This document shows, piece after piece, positions 1-4,336 of a stretch of DNA of 5,918 bases; the first letter of the stretch is position 1; each line of letters opens with the position of its first letter. Location: NCBI GenBank assembly GCA_003230635.1, contig QIFF01000020.1:1-5918 (forward strand), read 5' to 3'. Below the pieces are notes generated by a model. That model worked only from the letters and a program-made list of their open reading frames with translations, did not search any database and was not told the DNA's origin. Made by a program: the position numbers and the translations under genes. The stretch is from a bacterium (GTDB taxonomy: Bacteria > SZUA-182).

Positions 1-285
1 AAACCCGGCCCGCACCGTATTCAAGGGATCGGGGCTGGTTTTGTACCCGGGGTTTTAAACCAAAAAGTGATTGACGAGGTAAGGCCGGTCAAAGACGAGG
101 ATGCCTTTGCCACCACCAAGCGCCTGGCCAAAGAGGAAGGCTTGCTGGTAGGGATTTCCTCCGGAGCTGCAGTCTGGGTAGCCCTGGAGGTGGCCAAGGA
201 ATTGGGTAAGGGTAAAAAGGTAGTGGTAGTCCTACCCGACACCGGCGAACGCTACCTTAGTGTCAAGGCATTCGTGGAAGATTAA
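1..285 (+). CDS. cysK: Cysteine synthase (O-acetylserine sulfhydrylase), C-terminal part
   Basis: This is the last 94 codons of a PLP-dependent cysteine synthase, which makes L-cysteine from O-acetylserine and sulfide in the cytoplasm. The gene is open at the left edge, so the N-terminal half with the PLP-binding lysine is outside the window. Visible family signatures are [20 protein letters not shown] at the window start, the GISSGAA stretch (about bases 151-171) and the C-terminal PDTGERYLS motif (about bases 235-261), after which the protein ends with a short tail VKAFVED. It is 23 bases upstream of the sulfite reductase-like gene on the same strand, so the two are probably co-transcribed, with the reductase supplying sulfide. 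Close PLP relatives such as cystathionine beta-synthase-like proteins are possible, but the GAGFVP and PDTGERYLS motifs favour CysK. The GTG at base 67 is internal and is not a start. Confidence 0.93.
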   Translation, partial: KPGPHRIQGIGAGFVPGVLNQKVIDEVRPVKDEDAFATTKRLAKEEGLLVGISSGAAVWVALEVAKELGKGKKVVVVLPDTGERYLSVKAFVED

Positions 286-308
286 AGGACACCCTAAGGA
301 ATAAAAAA

Positions 309-1160
309 ATGCCCGAAGTTAATTATGATGCGCTCAAAAAGGGCGGCTTCATGCGCCAGCACCAGAAGGATAACTTCTCGTTGCGCTTGAAGATTGTGGC
401 CGGGCGGGTTCGTGCTGATCAATTGCCCAGGCTGGCCGAAGTGGCCAATAAATACGGCAAGGGATATGTTCACCTGACCACCCGCCAGGGGATTGAAATC
501 CCCTTCATTAAGCTTGAAGATATTGATGCGGTCAAGCAAGAGCTGGCTGAGGTAGGGTTGCATCCCGGAGTCTGCGGGCCGCGGGTGCGTACTATTATTG
601 CCTGCCAGGGTAACATCCTTTGTCCTTACGGCTTGGTCGATGTGGAAGAAATCGGGGCCAAAGCCGACCAGCGCTATTACGGCAAAGAGCTGCCCCATAA
701 GTTTAAGTTTGCCTTTACCGGTTGTATTAATAGCTGCGCCAAACCTCAGGAGAATGATTTTGGCAGCATGGGGGTGGTGGAGCCTGACTGGGAGGGTGAA
801 AACTGCTCTCAGTGCCATCTTTGTGAGGACATTTGCTCCGGGGGGGCGATTTGCTTGGATGAGGAGGAGCGGGTACAGTATGATCCGGCCAAGTGTAATC
901 TTTGCGGCGATTGTATCCGGGTTTGCCCGATGGAGTGCTGGCGTTCCAAAAGGATAGGCCATACTGTTTTCGTGGGGGGTAGGATCGGGCGACACCCCGA
1001 GCTGGGGCGTGAGCTGGTGCGCCTGGTGGATGAGGAGCGCATGTTTGAGTTGATGGATAAGACCCTGGAGTTCTTTATCGCTCACGCCAAGCGGGGGGAG
1101 CGTTTTGGAGCCACCCTGCAGCGTCTGGGCTGGGATGATTTTAAGGAAGAGGTGTTGTGA
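309..1160 (+). CDS. Small siroheme sulfite/nitrite reductase-like protein with ferredoxin domain
   Basis: A 283-residue protein that probably reduces sulfite to sulfide by six electrons in the cytoplasm. The N-terminal nitrite/sulfite reductase half contains the family motif HLTTRQGIEI (residues 55-64) and RVR (92-94). The siroheme-[4Fe-4S] ligands are present as C99-X5-C105 and C139-X3-C143. A ferredoxin domain follows with two complete CX2CX2CX3C sets, at C166/169/172/176 and C196/199/202/206, the second ending in CP. The architecture matches small anaerobic sulfite reductases such as AsrC and other compact siroheme proteins, and is much smaller than assimilatory CysI. The ATG at 309 is preceded by TAAGGA (295-300) at good spacing. 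cysK upstream and a TusA-like gene overlapping its end suggest an assimilatory role. No flavin diaphorase subunit is visible, so electrons may come straight from a ferredoxin (inference). Nitrite as substrate cannot be excluded from sequence. Confidence 0.9.
   Translation: MPEVNYDALKKGGFMRQHQKDNFSLRLKIVAGRVRADQLPRLAEVANKYGKGYVHLTTRQGIEIPFIKLEDIDAVKQELAEVGLHPGVCGPRVRTIIACQGNILCPYGLVDVEEIGAKADQRYYGKELPHKFKFAFTGCINSCAKPQENDFGSMGVVEPDWEGENCSQCHLCEDICSGGAICLDEEERVQYDPAKCNLCGDCIRVCPMECWRSKRIGHTVFVGGRIGRHPELGRELVRLVDEERMFELMDKTLEFFIAHAKRGERFGATLQRLGWDDFKEEVL
1143..1152 (+). promoter_or_regulatory. Ribosome binding site of the TusA-like gene, inside the reductase gene
   Basis: The purine run AAGGAAGAGG lies in the last codons of the reductase gene, 4 bases before the GTG at 1157. 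It decides that GTG as the start. The start and the upstream stop share four bases (GTGA, 1157-1160), an arrangement typical of translational coupling. Confidence 0.75.
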
Positions 1161-1393
1161 CTAAAATAGACAAAGGATTGAACTTGCGGGGGGAAGTTTG
1201 TCCCTTAAACTTTGTAAAAACCAAGCTGGCGCTGGAAGAAATGGAGAGCGGACAGGTGCTGGAGGTTATTTTGGACTCCGGGGAACCAATTCAAAATGTC
1301 CCTCGCAGCGTGAGAGAGGATGGGCATAAAATTATTAAAGTCCAAAAACTGGAAGACGGAACATTTAAGGTACTAATTGAGAAAGTAGATTAA
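1157..1393 (+). CDS. tusA: TusA-like sulfur carrier protein
   Basis: A 78-residue protein of the TusA/SirA/YedF fold, small cytoplasmic proteins that carry persulfide sulfur on a conserved cysteine. The signature is LRGEVCPLNFVKTKLAL (about residues 10-26), with C15 as the likely sulfur-bearing residue. The usual CPxP motif reads CPLN here, with Asn replacing the second proline. The conserved second half is also recognisable: a strand followed by DSGEPIQNVPRSV (about residues 40-52). Length is typical of the family. The start is GTG and overlaps the reductase stop by four bases, so the two proteins are probably made in balanced amounts and may act together, for example by TusA accepting or delivering sulfur at the siroheme enzyme (inference). 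The TAA stop lies inside the 4-bp TTAA that borders repeat copy A, which begins at the very next base. Confidence 0.9.
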   Translation: MTKIDKGLNLRGEVCPLNFVKTKLALEEMESGQVLEVILDSGEPIQNVPRSVREDGHKIIKVQKLEDGTFKVLIEKVD

Positions 1394-1534
1394 GGGTATC
1401 TTGAAAAATGAGAATTTTCGTTCAAGATCAAGGCATGCGAAAAATTTAACCACAGGCATATATTTGATATTCCGAGGATTAAATTTTGAGCATAACGCAG
1501 AGATTGGGCGAAAAGGCCATTTTTCAAGGTGCCC
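1394..1534 (+). repeat. MITE-like 141-bp palindromic repeat, copy A
   Basis: This 141-bp segment recurs in inverted orientation at 4196-4336. By hand alignment the copies have the same length and 6 mismatches. The ends form terminal inverted repeats: GGGTATCTTGAAAAATG at 1394-1410 against the complement of CATTTTTCAAGGTGCCC at 1518-1534, with two differences that would both be G-U pairs in RNA. The symmetry continues inward, for example 1435-1449 against 1479-1493, so the whole element is an imperfect palindrome centred near 1464. It is bordered by TTAA on both sides (1390-1393 and 1535-1538), consistent with a 4-bp target-site duplication. It contains no credible gene. A non-autonomous element mobilised by a transposase encoded elsewhere is the best explanation. 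The family is not recognised. The remaining 76 bases to the next gene are AT-rich, and I see no convincing promoter in them. Confidence 0.85.
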
Positions 1535-1610
1535 TTAAATAATCGGGAATAATTTGTCCCTTATTAACCTCTTAAATAATGAGTTTTGTTACTTTTAAGG
1601 GGAGAAGTAT

Positions 1611-2468
1611 ATGGGGTGTGAAGAATACCGGGAAAACCTGGAACTGGTAACTTCTTTAGAAAGTCAGGAACCCGGTCTACAAGCAACTATTAGCCATATC
1701 AAGGAATGCCCGCAGTGTACTGAGGCCTTTGCCAGCATCCACAAACTGGATGGCGTGATTCAGGAAAAAATGGAGGCAATAGATGTTCCCCCTTTCCTGG
1801 CAAGCCGTCTTAGGGCGCGTTTGCGCCAGACAGAGTCTTCCGCTCACCCGGCCCGCTGGCAGTGGGCTTATGTGGTAGGGGTCTTTTTATTTGCAGGCTC
1901 GCTTATTTTTTATAATCAGATTCAGATTATCTCCCGCCTGGAGCATTTGGCCGGAACGGTATCCCAGCAAACTGGCTTGTCCGGGGTCACCCCGGCCAAC
2001 ACCCAGATGGATCTACTCCCCAGCCACAATGCCATTCTGCAGAGAGTGGTCAACCAAGCCTTCGACCGCCACCGCAAAATCCTGGCCAGCAAATTCGTGG
2101 TTTTTGAAAACATCAAGGTTGACACCGGCTTCCAGGACAAATTTAACTTCCCTCTGGTTCTGCCCAATTTTTCTAAGGAACTGAACCTGGTAGGGGGGAG
2201 CAAATGTCATTCCTGCGTTTATGAGATGGCCTATTTGCTCTATCGCCATGGGCGGGACAGTGTTTCCTTATGTATCTTCCCAGACAGCGATTTTGGTCTC
2301 TCCCAGTGGCGGGGAAAGCCCCGCACTTTCCGTAAGAGTGGGCATAATGTTGCGATTTGGAAAGAGCAGCACAGTGTTTATGCCTTGGTCTTCAAACTGC
2401 CGGTTAGCGAAGTGCGCAGCCTGGTCTGGGATATTCAACAGAAAGTAACTCCAGCGGGAAAGAATTAG
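1611..2468 (+). CDS. Membrane-anchored zinc-finger anti-sigma-like protein
   Basis: A 285-residue protein with the layout of a transmembrane anti-sigma factor. The N-terminal cytoplasmic part has C3 and the zinc-binding anti-sigma motif H29-X3-C33-X2-C36 (HIKECPQC). One hydrophobic segment follows at about residues 84-101 (WAYVVGVFLFAGSLIFY). A short, possibly coiled-coil stretch (about 102-120) leads to an outer domain of about 165 residues. The C-terminal section (about 191-262), LVGG then YLLYRHG..SVSLCIFP, resembles the sensory domain seen in some zinc-finger anti-sigma proteins (family knowledge, moderate certainty). This domain has its own C199-X2-C202 pair, suggesting redox or metal sensitivity (inference). 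The ATG at 1611 has AAGGGGAG six bases upstream (1597-1604). No ECF sigma factor gene adjoins it. Without repeat copy A it would start about 72 bases after tusA, so read-through from the sulfur genes is possible. An intrinsic terminator follows. Confidence 0.72.
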   Translation: MGCEEYRENLELVTSLESQEPGLQATISHIKECPQCTEAFASIHKLDGVIQEKMEAIDVPPFLASRLRARLRQTESSAHPARWQWAYVVGVFLFAGSLIFYNQIQIISRLEHLAGTVSQQTGLSGVTPANTQMDLLPSHNAILQRVVNQAFDRHRKILASKFVVFENIKVDTGFQDKFNFPLVLPNFSKELNLVGGSKCHSCVYEMAYLLYRHGRDSVSLCIFPDSDFGLSQWRGKPRTFRKSGHNVAIWKEQHSVYALVFKLPVSEVRSLVWDIQQKVTPAGKN

Positions 2469-2496
2469 ACTGGATTCGTTGTATATGATGTGTAGG

Positions 2497-2527
2497 GGGC
2501 AGCCATTGCGGCTGCCCGTTTTTTTTT
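2497..2527 (+). terminator. Intrinsic terminator after the anti-sigma-like gene
   Basis: GGGCAGCC (2497-2504) and GGCTGCCC (2510-2517) form a perfect 8-bp GC-rich stem with loop ATTGC, followed by G and then nine T residues (2519-2527). It begins 29 bases after the stop at 2468. The T run makes it a + strand terminator. It meets the end of the convergent ridA reading frame, whose ancestral stop overlaps the T run. Confidence 0.92.
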
Positions 2528-2920
2528 AGGCGCCCAGAATAGCGATAGCTGAGATTTCAATTTTTGCCCCCAGGGGCAGGGCGGCTACTTGGGCTGTAGC
2601 CCTGGCGGGATGGGATAGAGGGGCTTGAAAAACCGGGCATAGACCTGGTTGAATTCGACAAAATCGGTTAAGTCAGTTAAAAACACCGTGGTCTGCACAA
2701 TTTGGGCCAAATTGCCCCCTGCGATTTCCAAGACAGCCTGAATATTCTCCAATACCTGTTGGGTTTGAGCATGGATGTCCGAGCCGACGATTTTTCCTGT
2801 TTTGGGATGCAGGGGAATCTGGCCGGAGATGAACAGCCATTTCCCCTGGCGCACCGCCTGGGAGTAGGGGCCGATTGCCGCGGGTGCCAGGCTTGTCTGT
2901 ACCTCTTCTTTATATGACAT
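2526..2920 (-). pseudogene. ridA: Frameshifted RidA enamine/imine deaminase
   Basis: RidA (YjgF/YER057c/UK114 family) hydrolyses reactive enamines and imines such as 2-aminoacrylate to keto acids and ammonia in the cytoplasm. The first 103 codons are typical: APAAIGPYSQAV (residues 12-23), SGQIPLHPKTG (32-42), NIQAVLEIAG (59-68) and VQTTVFLTDLTDF (75-87). After FFKPLYP the frame runs out to a stop at 2585-2587, giving 111 residues. The family C-terminus ARATAQVAALPLGAKIEI continues in another frame and ends at 2526-2528. The break is a tandem GGGAT duplication (2607-2616, + strand). Removing one unit restores a 129-residue protein with Arg105 and Glu120 at the positions of the E. coli active-site residues. 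The truncated product lacks both. The ATG immediately follows the larC stop (TGA then ATG). A sequencing error is the main alternative to true loss of function. Confidence 0.87.
2607..2616. repeat. 5-bp tandem duplication that breaks ridA
   Basis: GGGATGGGAT is two direct copies of GGGAT. On the coding (minus) strand it reads ATCCC twice, between the codons for LYP and ARAT. Loss of one copy restores the normal RidA frame and the family's usual spacing between FF and PAR, so duplication by replication slippage is the simplest origin. Confidence 0.8.
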
Positions 2921-4120
2921 TCACTCTCCTCCTTTCGGGGTCTTGCCGGCAAGCACCTCTTCCGCCAACTGCTGAACCCGCCGATATACTTCCTGAATAG
3001 AAATACCCTCCTTTTGGGCAATCCGCCGGCAATCTTCATACTCGGGGGTATATTTGAACTTCCGATCAGGCAATTGGGCAATCTTAATAGCCACCGGCCC
3101 CCAGGGACTGTCTATTTTTTGGCTGGAGCGGGGTAGCTTTAGTTTCTGGATATGGGAGAAGCGCAGCCCTATGGTGGTGGTTTCCCGAAAGATGAGATCA
3201 GCCATCTGCTGTAAGAGTTGAGGGGGAGTAAAAACACTCAGCCGCACCCCGGGGCGATTTTTCTTCATATAAATCGGAGTCATGGTCACATCCAGCGCGC
3301 CGGCGGCAAAGAGCCGCTCCATCAGCCAGCCATAGAGTTGGGGATTCATGTCGTCAATGTCGGCCTCGATTTGGGTCAAGGTTTCTGCCGCGCGGCTGTC
3401 CCGGCATTCTCCAATAATCACCCGCAGCAGGTTGGGGCGGGGGGAATAATCACGGCTGCCCGCCCCATAGCCGATGCACTCAATATTCATCAAGGGCAAG
3501 GGGCTGTAGGTGTGAGCCAGGCTGCTGATAATCGCCGCCCCGGTGGGGGTAACCAACTCCCCCTCGCTTTCCCCGGAATAAACCGGGCACCCCCTGAGCA
3601 ATTCCAGGGTGGCCGGAGCAGGCAGGGGAAGCTGGCCGTGGGCACAATTGATTTGGCCCCGTCCAAGGGGCAGGGGGGAGACAATAACCCGCTCCACCCC
3701 TAAAATTTCCAGACCCGCCAGCGTCCCCACTACATCAATAATCGTATCAACTGCCCCTACCTCATGGAAATGCACCTGCTCAGGGGTAGTGGCATGGATT
3801 TTGGCCTCGGCCTCGGCCAGGCGCTGAAAAATTTGCTGGGCCTGCTCCTGAACCCGGGGGGAAAGGCTGCTTTGGGAAATAATCTTCTGAATGCTATTCA
3901 GATTGCGCAGGGGCTGGGTTTGCTGCCCAAGCTGCACCTTGAGCAGGGTACCGCTAAGCTGCCTGCGTTTGACCCTTTCGGCGGTCAGTTTATAACCCTT
4001 AATCGGTAACTGCGAAATAGCCTGCTCCAGCTGAACCAGTTCTACCCCCAGATCCAGCAGGGCGCCCAAAATCATATCCCCGCTAACCCCGGAGAAGCAG
4101 TCAAAATAAGCGCATTTCAT
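2921..4120 (-). CDS. larC: Nickel insertion protein LarC (nickel-pincer cofactor biosynthesis)
   Basis: A 399-residue protein of the LarC (former DUF111) family. LarC inserts nickel, in a CTP-dependent reaction, into pyridinium-3,5-bisthiocarboxylic acid mononucleotide to form the nickel-pincer cofactor of lactate racemase and related enzymes. Characteristic stretches in order are FDCFSGVSGDM (residues 6-16), VHFHEVGAVD (116-125), TPTGAA (191-196), DIDDMNP (254-260), MKKNRPG (285-291), RETTTIG (312-318) and KYTPEYEDC (356-364). Length is normal. It is one continuous frame, unlike Lactobacillus plantarum, where larC is expressed through a frameshift. The ATG giving MKCAYFDCFSG matches family N-termini. 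A modest AAGGG lies a few bases upstream. No larA, larB or larE is visible, so the client enzyme is unknown. The preceding gene on this strand encodes a substrate-binding protein, and ridA follows with no gap. Confidence 0.94.
   Translation of the reverse strand: MKCAYFDCFSGVSGDMILGALLDLGVELVQLEQAISQLPIKGYKLTAERVKRRQLSGTLLKVQLGQQTQPLRNLNSIQKIISQSSLSPRVQEQAQQIFQRLAEAEAKIHATTPEQVHFHEVGAVDTIIDVVGTLAGLEILGVERVIVSPLPLGRGQINCAHGQLPLPAPATLELLRGCPVYSGESEGELVTPTGAAIISSLAHTYSPLPLMNIECIGYGAGSRDYSPRPNLLRVIIGECRDSRAAETLTQIEADIDDMNPQLYGWLMERLFAAGALDVTMTPIYMKKNRPGVRLSVFTPPQLLQQMADLIFRETTTIGLRFSHIQKLKLPRSSQKIDSPWGPVAIKIAQLPDRKFKYTPEYEDCRRIAQKEGISIQEVYRRVQQLAEEVLAGKTPKGGE
2928..2935 (-). promoter_or_regulatory. 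Ribosome binding site of ridA, inside larC
   Basis: On the minus strand AAAGGAGG lies in the last codons of larC, seven bases before the ridA ATG (2918-2920). It fixes the ridA start and means ridA shares its transcript with larC and is probably translationally coupled to it. The site is intact although the gene it serves is frameshifted. Confidence 0.85.
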
Positions 4121-4140
4121 TTGTTGACCCTTTGCATTAT

Positions 4141-4191
4141 GTAGTTGCCCAATTTATTGGGCAGCTTTTGCCTGATAAATCAGGCAACTAC
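4141..4191 (-). repeat. 51-bp double-hairpin palindrome in the larC leader
   Basis: Outer arms GTAGTTGCC (4141-4149) and GGCAACTAC (4183-4191) are perfect inverted repeats. Inside are two perfect hairpins with 6-bp stems: 4147-4162 (GCCCAA, loop TTTA) and 4170-4185 (GCCTGA, loop TAAA), separated by AGCTTTT. A three-way junction with a 6-bp basal stem and both hairpins can form. The two loops are complementary to each other. On the coding strand it ends 20 bases before the larC ATG. Before repeat copy B inserted, it began right at the stop of the substrate-binding protein gene. It has no T run, so a simple terminator is unlikely. It could be a small interspersed palindromic repeat, an mRNA processing or stability element, or a leader structure for larC. 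Function is not established. Confidence 0.75.
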
Positions 4192-4195
4192 TAAT

Positions 4196-4336
4196 GGGCA
4201 CCTTGAAAAATGGCCTTTTCGCCCAATATCTGCGTTATGCTCAAAATTTAATCCTCGGAATATAAGGCATATGCCTGTGGTTAAATTTTTCGCATGCCTT
4301 GATATTGAACGAAAATTCTCATTTTTCAAGATACCC
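4196..4336 (-). repeat. MITE-like 141-bp palindromic repeat, copy B
   Basis: Inverted copy of the element at 1394-1534, same length, 135 of 141 positions identical by hand alignment. It is bordered by TAAT on both sides (4192-4195 and 4337-4340), a 4-bp direct repeat that differs from the TTAA around copy A, so the two copies inserted separately. The left border begins directly after the last base of the 51-bp double hairpin. The centre carries a perfect 12-bp palindrome AGGCATATGCCT (4265-4276) that is degraded in copy A. The element separates the substrate-binding protein gene from larC: the gap is now 215 bases and would have been about 70 before insertion. Its outermost base supplies the G of the upstream gene's TAG stop. 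It contains no transposase or other credible gene. Confidence 0.85.

Noticed and set aside
294..1085. Long open frame of 263 codons on the minus strand opposite the sulfite reductase-like gene
   Set aside because: It is antisense to a gene with clear catalytic motifs. Its translation shows no recognisable domain, and long antisense frames are common opposite GC-rich third positions.
1400..1430. TTGAAA followed by AATATC/AAGATC in the repeat as an outward promoter
   Set aside because: The -10 match is poor in both copies and worse in copy A; nothing indicates that the element carries a functional promoter.
1545..1560. GGGA-N8-TCCC inverted repeat upstream of the anti-sigma-like gene as a possible operator
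   Set aside because: Only four base pairs per arm with little additional symmetry; this can occur by chance and matches no operator I can name.
1554..1580. TTGTCC plus TAAATAAT as a promoter for the anti-sigma-like gene
   Set aside because: Spacing between the candidate boxes is 13-15 bases and the boxes are weak, so it cannot be supported.
3218..3703. 161-codon open frame on the plus strand inside larC
   Set aside because: It is a shadow of larC: the minus-strand frame has full family conservation across the same bases, and the plus frame has no domain signal.
1394..4336. Composite transposon carrying the anti-sigma, ridA and larC genes
   Set aside because: Each repeat has its own matched 4-bp duplication, indicating two separate insertions, and there is no transposase between or within them.
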